Assembly: GCA_038109305.1 (NCBI GenBank)
Contig: JAYNIR010000040.1
Span: 1-12,866 of the forward strand
Direction: 5' to 3'
DNA from: UBA1479 sp038109305
GTDB taxonomy: Bacteria; Pseudomonadota; Alphaproteobacteria; Rhodospirillales; Casp-alpha2
DNA length: 12,866 bases
Both the position numbers and the translations under genes were made by a program. The first letter of the stretch is position 1. The number at the start of each line of letters is the position of its first letter. Below, in pieces: positions 1-7,078 of this stretch. A model generated the notes under the pieces. It had not been told where the DNA came from, made no database searches, and saw nothing but the letters and a program-made list of their open reading frames with translations.

Positions 1-2
1 AT

Positions 3-56
3 TCCGGCGAAATCGTCATCGCCACCGGCGACGAAGAAGGTGAACTGGTGTTCTAG
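3..56 (+). CDS. fliG: C-terminal end of flagellar motor switch protein FliG (partial)
   Basis: The window opens inside a gene. In the frame starting at base 3 the codons read SGEIVIATGDEEGELVF and then TAG at 54-56. FliG proteins of alphaproteobacteria typically end in a short glycine- and acid-rich tail after an EIVI-like strand, and the next gene is fliH, which commonly follows fliG. FliG is the C-ring torque protein that MotA contacts. Only 17 codons are visible, so the name rests on this tail and on gene order rather than on a full domain. Confidence 0.7.
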   Translation, partial: SGEIVIATGDEEGELVF

Positions 57-63
57 GCAAGCG

Positions 64-87
64 ATGGGAATGGAAACCGGCCAATGA
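64..87 (+). other. Tiny ORF (MGMETGQ) overlapping the fliH start
   Basis: An ATG at 64 opens a seven-codon ORF whose TGA (85-87) overlaps the fliH ATG as ATGA. Such an overlap can let a terminating ribosome restart on fliH. The AGG of the fliG stop region (55-57) is a weak SD for it. It could be chance; no conservation can be judged here. Confidence 0.2.
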
Positions 88-983
88 TCGCAAAGGCGGA
101 AACCGTGAGCGGCAAGCAGTACAAGAAATTCATGTTCGACCGGGATTTCGATGAAATGCTGGCGCGTCAGAATGCGCCGGGGTCGCATTCGTTCGCCGAT
201 GGTGAAATGCCGGAGGACGCCGAAGACGCCGCCGAAGCGGAAATCGAGGAAGAGCCGGAACCGGAAGCCCCCACTTTTTCCGAGGAAGACCTTTTCCGCA
301 CCCGCGAGGAAGGCCTTGCCGAAGGCCGCCGGCTCGGCATCGAGGAAGCGTCGTCCACCAACGACAAAAAAATTTCCGCGGCGCTAGACACCATGGTCAC
401 GCAGGCCGACGGACTGTTCAAGGCGCAGGAAGAAGCCAATCAGGGCCTGACCAAAAGCGCGCTTTCCGTCGCTGCCGCCTTGGTTCACAAACTGTTCCCC
501 GCACTGAATGATCGGACGGCGCTCGATCAGATCGAAATGATGCTCACAAACGCCGTTGAACAACTGGTCGGCACGCCGCAAATCAAGATTATCGTCCCCG
601 CCGACATGGCCGAAGCCCTGCATGACCGGATTGAAAAAGTCACCATGCTGCGCAGCCTGTCCGGCAATTTGAAGGTCATCGGCGAGAAAGACATGTCCGT
701 CGGCGATTGCCGTCTGGAATGGGACCGGGGTGGCGTATCTCGGAGCACCAAAGAATTCTTGGCGTCCCTCGACGAGATCGTCGACCGGAACCTGAAGGAA
801 GCGGGATTGAACGGCCCGGCCCCTGCTCCGGCGGAAGCCGACGCCGACGCCGCCCTGCCGGCAGAGAGCGAAGCAGCGGAAGCAGCAGCGGAGACCGAGG
901 CCGCGGAAGAAACCAAGGATGCGTCGCCGGTCGATACGATTGAAGAAGCCTCGGATGCGCTAAGAGATATTTTAAAGGACTAA
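84..983 (+). CDS. fliH: Flagellar assembly protein FliH (regulator of the export ATPase)
   Basis: FliH binds and restrains the FliI ATPase and tethers it to FliN at the C-ring. The 299-residue product has a basic/aromatic start (KQYKKFMFDRDFDE, residues 11-24), a very acidic linker (41-70), and a helical region with a GLAEGRRLG segment at 77-85. It then has the typical FliH C-terminal domain, where MSVGDCRLEW (204-213) is followed by DRGGVSRSTKEFLASL. It is longer than enteric FliH (about 235 residues) because of an Ala/Glu/Asp-rich tail from about residue 244 to 299. The ATG at 84 lies 27 bp after the fliG stop and overlaps the TGA of a tiny upstream ORF. No strong SD is visible. The next gene is fliN, its expected partner. 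The family assignment is firm; the role of the tail is unknown. Confidence 0.9.
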   Translation: MIAKAETVSGKQYKKFMFDRDFDEMLARQNAPGSHSFADGEMPEDAEDAAEAEIEEEPEPEAPTFSEEDLFRTREEGLAEGRRLGIEEASSTNDKKISAALDTMVTQADGLFKAQEEANQGLTKSALSVAAALVHKLFPALNDRTALDQIEMMLTNAVEQLVGTPQIKIIVPADMAEALHDRIEKVTMLRSLSGNLKVIGEKDMSVGDCRLEWDRGGVSRSTKEFLASLDEIVDRNLKEAGLNGPAPAPAEADADAALPAESEAAEAAAETEAAEETKDASPVDTIEEASDALRDILKD

Positions 984-991
984 GTAACCGC

Positions 992-1030
992 ATGCCGAAA
1001 GCGTGCGCGGATCAACCGATTGGACAATAG
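992..1030 (+). other. Twelve-codon ORF between fliH and fliN
   Basis: The frame ATG 992 to TAG 1030 encodes MPKACADQPIGQ. AAGGA at 975-979 lies 12 nt before its ATG. Its stop TAG (1028-1030) overlaps the AGGAGG Shine-Dalgarno of fliN (1029-1034), so its translation would end on the fliN ribosome binding site. It may be a coupling leader or a chance ORF. Confidence 0.25.
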
Positions 1031-1039
1031 GAGGCCATG

Positions 1040-1414
1040 ATGGCGGAAGACGAATTTGAACCCGGAGAATTTGCCAGCGGCGACGGCGAGAGCAGCCGCA
1101 GCGCCATGGATCAGGTGCCCGGCACGGGCGGCAGCGCTGGCCTGCCCGAAGTGAACGACCTGCCGAAAAGCGCCCGCGACCTTGAAGCGGTCTATGACAT
1201 CCCTGTCACGGTTTCCGCCGTATTGGGCAAGTCGACCATGCAGGTGAGCCAACTTCTCCGGCTCGGCCGGGGCTCCGTCATCGAACTGGACCGGAAAGTC
1301 GGCGAAGCCATCGACATTTACGTCAACAACCGGCTCGTCGCCCGCGGCGAAGTCGTCGTCGTGGAAGACCGCCTGGGCGTGACCATGACGGAAATCATCA
1401 AGACCGAGCGGTGA
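1040..1414 (+). CDS. fliN: Flagellar motor switch protein FliN
   Basis: FliN forms the lower ring of the C-ring with FliM, binds FliH, and takes part in switching. Counting from the upstream ATG at 1037, the product is 125 residues. Residues 1-45 are an acidic, Gly/Ser-rich leader. Residues about 48-122 are a SpoA/FliN domain with IPVTVSAVLGKSTM, LLRLGRGSVIELD, VGEAIDIYVNNRLVARGEVVV and a C-terminal GVTMTEII. The size is close to enteric FliN (137). Two adjacent in-frame ATGs exist. The perfect AGGAGG at 1029-1034 lies only 2 nt before 1037 but 5 nt before 1040, so 1040 is the better start. The gene sits between fliH and motA in the same direction. Confidence is high. Confidence 0.95.
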   Translation: MAEDEFEPGEFASGDGESSRSAMDQVPGTGGSAGLPEVNDLPKSARDLEAVYDIPVTVSAVLGKSTMQVSQLLRLGRGSVIELDRKVGEAIDIYVNNRLVARGEVVVVEDRLGVTMTEIIKTER

Positions 1415-1451
1415 GCCTTCGGACGAAGCCGGGTCCGGAGACCGGAAGACA

Positions 1452-2264
1452 ATGGCGGAATCGACACAAACTGTGCCGCTGAGCAATCAGACGACCATCG
1501 ACGGGGCGACCATACTGGGCCTCTTCGTCGGTTTCGCGCTGATTGCCGTCTCCATCGTGATGGGCGGTTCGCCGGGCAGCTTTCTGAACGTCCCTTCGGT
1601 TCTGATCGTCATCGGCGGCACCTTCGCGATCACGACCGCGAGCTTTTCCCTCCAGGAAATGGGCCGGACGATCCGCGTCGCATCGAAAACCTTCACCCGC
1701 AACAACCGCGATCCCAGCAGCGTCGCCTTCCAGACCTTGCAGATCGCCGAGATGGCCCGCAAGCAGGGCGTTCTCGCGTTGCAGAACGTGATCGGCGGGG
1801 TGCGCTCCGAACCGTTGCTGCTCATTGGCCTCGACATGGTCATTGACGGCACGCCAGGCGAAGAAGTCGAAGCGATCCTCCGCCGCGACATGCAGGCGAC
1901 CTATCAACGTCACCAGAAAAGCATCAACGTGCTGCGCCGCATGGCGGAACTGTCGCCGGCGATGGGCCTGATCGGCACGCTGATCGGCCTCGTGCAGATG
2001 CTGGGGAATCTGGACGACCCGTCGAAGATCGGGCCGAGCATGGCGGTCGCCCTTCTGACGACGTTTTACGGCGCGGTTCTGTCGAACATGGTGTTCACGC
2101 CGCTGGCCAACAAGCTTGAGCGCAATTCGACCGACGAAGCGCTGATCAACCAGATTTACGTGCTCTCAACCGGGTCCATCGGCCGGCAGGAAAACCCCCG
2201 CCGGCTTGAAATGATGCTGAACAGCATTCTGCCGCCGGAACGGCGGATTAATTACTTCGATTGA
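1452..2264 (+). CDS. motA: Flagellar stator protein MotA (PomA-like)
   Basis: MotA is the ring-forming stator subunit of the inner membrane that turns ion flow into torque on FliG. The 270-residue product has four membrane segments at about 19-37, 48-64, 166-184 and 197-217, with a large cytoplasmic loop between the second and third. The two conserved prolines are present (SPAMG, Pro169; FTPLANKL, Pro217). The cores IGTLIGLVQMLGNLDDPSKIGPSMAVALLTTFYGAVLSNMVF are much closer to PomA/MotP-type stators than to E. coli MotA. In the loop the key Arg is kept (Arg103 in MARK), but the Glu expected eight residues later is Gln111. The ion (proton or sodium) cannot be settled from this. GGAAG at 1444-1448 precedes the ATG by 3 nt. 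No motB follows, so the partner must be elsewhere. Confidence 0.93.
   Translation: MAESTQTVPLSNQTTIDGATILGLFVGFALIAVSIVMGGSPGSFLNVPSVLIVIGGTFAITTASFSLQEMGRTIRVASKTFTRNNRDPSSVAFQTLQIAEMARKQGVLALQNVIGGVRSEPLLLIGLDMVIDGTPGEEVEAILRRDMQATYQRHQKSINVLRRMAELSPAMGLIGTLIGLVQMLGNLDDPSKIGPSMAVALLTTFYGAVLSNMVFTPLANKLERNSTDEALINQIYVLSTGSIGRQENPRRLEMMLNSILPPERRINYFD
2232..2246 (+). repeat. Inverted repeat at the 3' end of motA (hairpin 1)
   Basis: CCGCCG (2232-2237), loop GAA, CGGCGG (2241-2246) is a perfect 6-bp stem inside the last motA codons. It is followed 18 nt later by a second hairpin of the same shape. There is no T-run, so it is not an obvious terminator. Confidence 0.45.
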
Positions 2265-2279
2265 CGCCCGAAACGGGCG
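2265..2279 (+). repeat. Inverted repeat just after the motA stop (hairpin 2)
   Basis: CGCCCG (2265-2270), loop AAA, CGGGCG (2274-2279) is a perfect 6-bp stem starting at the base after the motA TGA. No T-run follows. It could slow 3' exonucleases or fine-tune the motA to flbD ratio; that is inference. Confidence 0.45.
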
Positions 2280-2304
2280 CCAGGTCGCTGAACGAAGGAC
2301 GGAA

Positions 2305-2313
2305 ATGACATGA
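2305..2313 (+). other. Minimal start-stop ORF (Met-Thr-stop) overlapping the flbD start
   Basis: ATG 2305-2307, ACA, TGA 2311-2313 forms a two-codon ORF, and the flbD ATG (2310-2312) overlaps its stop as ATGA. The SD AAGGA (2295-2299) is 5 nt from the first ATG and 10 nt from the real start. A ribosome loading at 2305 could terminate and restart on flbD. It may be incidental. Confidence 0.25.
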
Positions 2314-3668
2314 GGCTTTTGATCATCGGCTCGTTGGGCGGGCAGATCGGCGCAGCAAGCCAGATCGCCATGCAGAAAGGCGCCCAGGTCCAGCAGGCGG
2401 AAACGGTGGATGGCGCGCTCGACCTGTTGCGGGCCGGCCGCGGCGCCGACTTGATCATGGTCGACGTCCACGCCGACATTGCGCGCCTGGTCACATCGCT
2501 CGAAAGCGAACGCATCGCGCTTCCGGTCATCGCTTGCGGCGTCGGCAACGACAGCCAGGCCGCCGTCCGTGCGATCAAGGCCGGCGCCAAGGAATACGTA
2601 CCCCTGCCCCCCGATCAGGATTTGATCGCGGCCGTGCTGCAGGCCGTCGCGCACGAACCGAGCGATATCGTTCACGGCGGCGGCATGATGGCCGATGTCA
2701 TCCGGCTGGCCGATCAGGTCGCACCGTCGGAAGCCAGCGTCCTCATTACCGGCGCATCGGGCACCGGCAAGGAAATAATGGCCCGCCACCTGCACGCCAA
2801 AAGCAAGCGCGCCAAGAGAGTTTTCGTCGCCGTCAACTGCGCGGCGATCCCGGAAAACCTGTTGGAATCCGAACTGTTCGGCCACGAGAAAGGCGCCTTC
2901 ACCGGCGCAGTCGCGCGCCGCATCGGTAAGTTCGAGGAAGCCGACGGCGGCACCCTGTTGTTGGATGAAATTTCTGAAATGGATCCGCGCCTGCAGGCCA
3001 AGCTGCTGCGCGTTCTGCAGGAACGGGAAATCGACCGCGTCGGCGGCACCAAGCCGGTCAAGGTCGACGTTCGGATCATGGCGACGTCCAACCGCAACCT
3101 ACAGGACGAAGTCGCCAAGGGGACTTTTCGCGAAGACCTGTACTTCCGCCTGAACGTGGTCAATCTGGCGCTGCCGTCGTTGGCCCAGCGGATCGCCGAC
3201 GTGCCGCTGCTAGCGCTACATTTCGTGAAAAAATATTCGGATGCCAACGCCATCGACGAACGGCCTTTAGCGGACGCGACGGTCGCGAAACTGACGGCGC
3301 ATTCCTGGCCCGGCAACGTCCGCGAACTGGAAAACACCATTCACCGTGCGGTAATCCTGGCGTCGGGCGACACCATCGGGCCCGACACCGTCGTACTGTC
3401 CGGCAGCCCCGGTGCGCCGGGCGCGATTTCCGGCGCGGCCGCCGTTGCCGGCGACATTCAAGGCCTGGTCGGCCGCACGGTCGCCGATGTGGAACGGGAT
3501 TTGATCATCGACACGTTGCACCACTGCCTCGGCAACCGGACGCACGCCGCCAATATCCTGGGTATTTCTATCCGCACGCTGCGCAACAAACTGCGCCAGT
3601 ACACCGCCGAGGGCTTTGCCGTGCCGCAACCGGGTGACGCCGGACCCGGCACGGCGCCTGCGCCCTGA
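2310..3668 (+). CDS. flbD: Sigma-54-dependent flagellar transcription activator, FlbD type
   Basis: This activator remodels RNA polymerase-sigma54 at late flagellar promoters. The 452-residue product has three parts. Residues 1-115 form a receiver-like domain that keeps an Asp in the phospho-site region (Asp52, IMVDVHAD). It lacks the acidic pair at strand 1 (LLIIGSLGG) and the Lys near the end (YVPLPP in place of YLTKP), so it is probably not phosphorylated in the usual way, as known for FlbD of Caulobacter. Residues about 120-350 are the AAA+ domain: Walker A GASGTGKE (148-155), the sigma54-contact loop GAFTGA (195-200), Walker B TLLLDE (215-220), REDLYFRLN (274-282) and WPGNVRELEN (333-342). 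Residues 390-431 are a Fis-type helix-turn-helix (NRTHAANILGISIRTLRNKL). AAGGA at 2295-2299 serves the ATG. The position between motA and flhA supports flbD over other NtrC relatives. Confidence 0.9.
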   Translation: MRLLIIGSLGGQIGAASQIAMQKGAQVQQAETVDGALDLLRAGRGADLIMVDVHADIARLVTSLESERIALPVIACGVGNDSQAAVRAIKAGAKEYVPLPPDQDLIAAVLQAVAHEPSDIVHGGGMMADVIRLADQVAPSEASVLITGASGTGKEIMARHLHAKSKRAKRVFVAVNCAAIPENLLESELFGHEKGAFTGAVARRIGKFEEADGGTLLLDEISEMDPRLQAKLLRVLQEREIDRVGGTKPVKVDVRIMATSNRNLQDEVAKGTFREDLYFRLNVVNLALPSLAQRIADVPLLALHFVKKYSDANAIDERPLADATVAKLTAHSWPGNVRELENTIHRAVILASGDTIGPDTVVLSGSPGAPGAISGAAAVAGDIQGLVGRTVADVERDLIIDTLHHCLGNRTHAANILGISIRTLRNKLRQYTAEGFAVPQPGDAGPGTAPAP

Positions 3669-3735
3669 CGGAACGATCGGACAGACTTCAACTTGGTTCA
3701 GCATAAAAGCACGATAATAAAAGAGACTTACGGGA

Positions 3736-5907
3736 ATGGCTGAAGCATTGGAAACCGCGACCGGCTCTGTGACGTCCCGCGCCCCGGGCAGAAGCGCACA
3801 ATCCGCGAAGGATGCGGAAGGCGGCGGCAATCCGTTTGCCGCCATCAGCAACCTTTTAAAGCGCGGCGACCTGATCTTCGCGCTCGGCGTCATGGGCATC
3901 CTGGTGGTGCTGATCCTGCCGTTGCCGACCTGGCTGCTGGACCTGAGCCTCGCCTTTTCCATCACGTTTTCGGTGCTGATCCTGATGACCGCGATCTTCA
4001 TCGAAAAGCCGCTGGATTTTAACTCCTTCCCGACGATCCTGCTGCTCGCGACGATGATCCGACTGGCGCTCAACCTGGCGTCGACGCGCCTGATCCTGGC
4101 CGACGGGCATCAGGGCACCGACGCCGCCGGCAAGGTCATCAAGGCCTTCGGCGGCTTCGTCATGCAGGACAACTTCGTCATCGGGATCATCGTTTTCTCA
4201 ATCCTGGTGATTGTCAACTTCATCGTCATCACCAAGGGTTCCGGCCGTATCGCGGAAGTCGCCGCGCGGTTCACCCTGGACGCAATGCCCGGCAAACAGA
4301 TGGCCATCGACGCCGATCTGTCGTCGGGCCTGATCGAAGAAGACGAAGCCCGCACCCGGCGCAAGGCGCTGGAAGACGAAAGCACTTTCTTCGGGGCCAT
4401 GGACGGTGCCTCCAAGTTCGTCCGCGGCGACGCCATCGCCGGCCTGCTGATCACCCTGATCAACGTTATCGGCGGGATGATCATCGGCGTTGCGCAGAAC
4501 GACCTTGCGTTCAAGGAAGCCGCCGACACCTACACACGGCTGACCGTCGGTGACGGCCTGGTCAGCCAGATCCCGGCGCTGATCGTTTCGACCGCCGCCG
4601 GTATGATGGTCACTAAGGCCGGCATCACCGGCCCGACGGAAGCGACCCTGTTCCGCCAGCTCGGCGGCCAACCCAAGACCATGGGCATGTCGTCGTTTTT
4701 GTTGCTGGCACTTGCGATTCTGCCGGGTATCCCGGCCCTGCCCTTCATTTTTCTTTCCGTCGTTACCGGGGGCATTGCGCTTGTAGTCTCTCAACATAAA
4801 AAGGCCGAGGCCGAAGAAGCGCTGCGGGCGCTTGAGGATTCACAGCCGGTAACGACCAAGGCGGCGGAAGAGCCGATTTCGACGGCGCTCCGCATTGACC
4901 ACCTGCGGCTGGAACTGGGCTACGGCCTGCTGTCGCTGATCAACGCGCCGCCCGAACCCGGCCAGCGCCTGACCGATCAGATCAAATCGTTGCGCCGCCA
5001 GTTGGCGTCGGAAATGGGTTTCGTCATGCCGTCCGTGCGCATTCAGGACAACATGCAGCTGCCGGCCAACACCTATGTCATCCGGGTCAAGGAGATCGAG
5101 GCCGGGCGTGGCGACCTGCGGCCGTCCAATCTTTTGGTCATGGACCCCCGCGGCGAGGAAATCACACTCGCCGGCGAAAAAACCGTCGAGCCGACCTTCG
5201 GCCTGCCGGCCATGTGGATCGAGGAATCAAACCGCGAAGAAGCCTTGTTCCGGGGCTACACCGTGGTCGACCCGGCAACCGTCGTCACCACGCACCTGAC
5301 GGAAATCATCAAGGACAACATGGACGAGCTTCTGAGCCATGCGGAAACGCAGAAGCTTTTGGATGAACTCGACAAGGAACAACAGAAACTGGTCGAAGCG
5401 ATTGTGCCCGGCTCCATCACCTTGGGCGGCCTGCAGCGCGTGCTGCAGAACCTGCTGGCCGAGCGCATATCCGTCCGCGACCTGCCGACGATCCTCGAAG
5501 GTATTCAGGAAGCGTGCGCCGCGACGCGCAACGTGATGATGATCACCGAACACGTCCGGGCCCGGTTGGCGCGTCAGATTTCCGATTCCAACGTCAACGA
5601 CCAGGGTTTCATCAGCCTGATCACCCTGGCGCCGCAATGGGAACAAGCCTTCAGCGAGTCCATCGTCGGGCCCGAGGACGACAAGCAGTTGTCCATGGCG
5701 CCGTCAAAACTTCAGGAGTTCATCGGCGCGCTGCGCACCAGTTTCGAACGTCAGGCGATGATGGGCGAAACTCCGGTACTGCTGACCAGCCCGGCGATCC
5801 GCCCCTACGTCCGGTCGATCGTCGAACGCTTCCGGCCGATGACCGTCGTGATGTCGCAGAACGAAATTCATCCCAAGGTCAAAATCAAGACCGTGGGCCA
5901 GGTGTAA
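3736..5907 (+). CDS. flhA: Flagellar export gate protein FlhA
   Basis: FlhA is the largest gate component of the flagellar type III export apparatus. It couples ion flow to export and docks export chaperones on its cytoplasmic domain. The 723-residue product (692 in Salmonella) has a 40-residue Ala/Ser-rich N-terminus and about eight membrane segments between residues 45 and 352. The FHIPEP-family signature IRLALNLASTRLIL (108-121) is present, as are the conserved loop MPGKQMAIDADLSSGLI (184-200) and MDGASKFVRGDA (222-233). The remaining roughly 350 residues form the cytoplasmic domain, including GLPAMWI (about 489-495). The 67-bp gap before it is AT-richer than its surroundings but has no convincing promoter. 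The SD is weak (GGGA abutting the ATG, AAGAG at 3721-3725). flhF follows after 48 bp. Identification is certain. Confidence 0.97.
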   Translation: MAEALETATGSVTSRAPGRSAQSAKDAEGGGNPFAAISNLLKRGDLIFALGVMGILVVLILPLPTWLLDLSLAFSITFSVLILMTAIFIEKPLDFNSFPTILLLATMIRLALNLASTRLILADGHQGTDAAGKVIKAFGGFVMQDNFVIGIIVFSILVIVNFIVITKGSGRIAEVAARFTLDAMPGKQMAIDADLSSGLIEEDEARTRRKALEDESTFFGAMDGASKFVRGDAIAGLLITLINVIGGMIIGVAQNDLAFKEAADTYTRLTVGDGLVSQIPALIVSTAAGMMVTKAGITGPTEATLFRQLGGQPKTMGMSSFLLLALAILPGIPALPFIFLSVVTGGIALVVSQHKKAEAEEALRALEDSQPVTTKAAEEPISTALRIDHLRLELGYGLLSLINAPPEPGQRLTDQIKSLRRQLASEMGFVMPSVRIQDNMQLPANTYVIRVKEIEAGRGDLRPSNLLVMDPRGEEITLAGEKTVEPTFGLPAMWIEESNREEALFRGYTVVDPATVVTTHLTEIIKDNMDELLSHAETQKLLDELDKEQQKLVEAIVPGSITLGGLQRVLQNLLAERISVRDLPTILEGIQEACAATRNVMMITEHVRARLARQISDSNVNDQGFISLITLAPQWEQAFSESIVGPEDDKQLSMAPSKLQEFIGALRTSFERQAMMGETPVLLTSPAIRPYVRSIVERFRPMTVVMSQNEIHPKVKIKTVGQV

Positions 5908-5955
5908 TCCGCGCTGCCCTAACCGGCGCGGTCAGAGGAAAAGAGAAGGAAGACC

Positions 5956-7017
5956 ATGCGTTTGCTAACCTTCAAGGCTTCCAGTCTCCGCCAGGCGATG
6001 GCGCTCGTCCGCCGCGAATTGGGCGACGATGCGAACATCGTTTCGACCCAGACCTATCGGGAGACCGGCGAAGCCACCATCGTCGCCGCCCGCCACCAGG
6101 ACCGGGACGATCCGCGCATGGGCCAAGTGCCGCTCAGCCCCGACGCCCGCATCGACCGGGTGCTGGAAACGCTTTTGGTTCACGGTGTGCCGCTGCCGCT
6201 GGGGCACCGCTTGGCCCAGGCCGCGGGCGAAATGGAATCGCCGGCGCCGATCAGCGCATTGGCGGGCGCGCTGGATATCGATTTCCGCTTCTCCCCCATC
6301 GACGTAACCGCCGACAACCAGCGGCTGATGCTGGTTGGACCGCCGGGGTCGGGTAAGACCCTGGCGCTGATCAAACTCGCGGCCCGCGCGATCATGGCCA
6401 AGCGGTCGGTCCGGTTTCTGACCACGGACCTGAAGCGCGCCGGCGCGGTCGAACAACTGACCGCCCTCGCCAAGATCATGGACCAGGAAGTATTCATCAC
6501 CGACACGGCCGAGGAAATGGCGCAGTTCGTCGCCCGCACACCGGCGCGGTCGCTGGTTCTGGTCGACTCGCCGGGGGTCAACCACCGTTCGCACATGGAA
6601 ATGGATAACCTGATGGATTTCGTCAACGCCGCCCCGGTCGAACCGGTGCTGGTGCTGAACGCAGGCATGGACGCCTTCGAAGCCGCCGAGAACGCCGTTG
6701 CCTTCGCCGCCGCCGGCGCGGAACGCATGTTGGTCACCCGGACCGACGCCTCCGGGCGCCTGGGCGCCGTGTTAGCCGCCATGGAAAGCGCCGCCGTGGC
6801 GCTGGCCGGGACGACCGGGTCGCCTGACCCGGTGGAAGGGTTCTATCCGACGGGCGCGGCCGACCTGGCCGGACTTTATTTCGGCGACATTCTGAGCCTG
6901 TCATCGGAACTGCCCATGCGCGAAGGGCCGAAAACCTTGGACGGCAAGCCCGAAGCCGCCGATCATGAAGACTTCGAGCCGGAGGAAATCAACATCGCGC
7001 TGCCGGCCAAGGCCTGA
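5956..7017 (+). CDS. flhF: SRP-type GTPase FlhF (flagellar placement)
   Basis: FlhF marks the site, and often the number, of polar flagella; it is the third SRP GTPase beside Ffh and FtsY. The 353-residue product begins with the family hallmark MRLLTFKASSLRQAMALVRRELGDDANIVST. A short linker domain (about 50-120) precedes the GTPase: G1 LVGPPGSGKT (126-135), a G2-like TDLKRAGAVEQL (157-168), G3 DSPG (204-207, DTAG in the classic form), and a G4-like TRTD (261-264, TKLD in the classic form) followed by SGRLG. The divergence of G3 and G4 and the shortened B domain match what I recall of other alphaproteobacterial FlhF proteins, so it may still be active. AAGGA (5946-5950) lies 5 nt before the ATG. 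flhG/fleN, its usual regulator, does not follow. Confidence 0.92.
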   Translation: MRLLTFKASSLRQAMALVRRELGDDANIVSTQTYRETGEATIVAARHQDRDDPRMGQVPLSPDARIDRVLETLLVHGVPLPLGHRLAQAAGEMESPAPISALAGALDIDFRFSPIDVTADNQRLMLVGPPGSGKTLALIKLAARAIMAKRSVRFLTTDLKRAGAVEQLTALAKIMDQEVFITDTAEEMAQFVARTPARSLVLVDSPGVNHRSHMEMDNLMDFVNAAPVEPVLVLNAGMDAFEAAENAVAFAAAGAERMLVTRTDASGRLGAVLAAMESAAVALAGTTGSPDPVEGFYPTGAADLAGLYFGDILSLSSELPMREGPKTLDGKPEAADHEDFEPEEINIALPAKA

Positions 7018-7027
7018 CCCGGACCCC

Positions 7028-7045
7028 GGCCGGGCGCGCCCGGCC
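7028..7045 (+). repeat. Perfect 18-bp palindrome after flhF
   Basis: GGCCGGGCGCGCCCGGCC reads the same on both strands and lies 10 bp after the flhF stop, in the 61-bp gap before the next gene. It can form a GC hairpin but no T-run follows, so a classic terminator is unlikely. It might be a processing or stalling structure, or a dyad binding site. Confidence 0.55.
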
Positions 7046-7078
7046 AGAGGCGGCCCGAGGGCGTGAGAGGATCAACCC

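Noticed and set aside
3693..3720. Possible promoter before flhA (TTGGTT with GATAAT or TAATAA).
   Set aside because: Spacing is 14 bp for the better -10 or the hexamers match only three of six. The region is AT-richer but not convincing.
3267..4073. Minus-strand open frame spanning the flbD end and flhA start.
   Set aside because: It lies opposite two certain genes and has no domain pattern.
984..5955. Sigma-54 promoters (TGGCAC-N5-TTGCA) in the gaps of the long operon.
   Set aside because: I found no gap with both elements at the right spacing. The one TGGCAC-TTGC stretch, near 4707, is inside flhA and lacks the spacer.
5514..6356. Plus-strand frame crossing the flhA/flhF junction.
   Set aside because: It overlaps two real genes in another frame and is Arg/Gly/Pro-rich without structure; it is a high-GC artefact.
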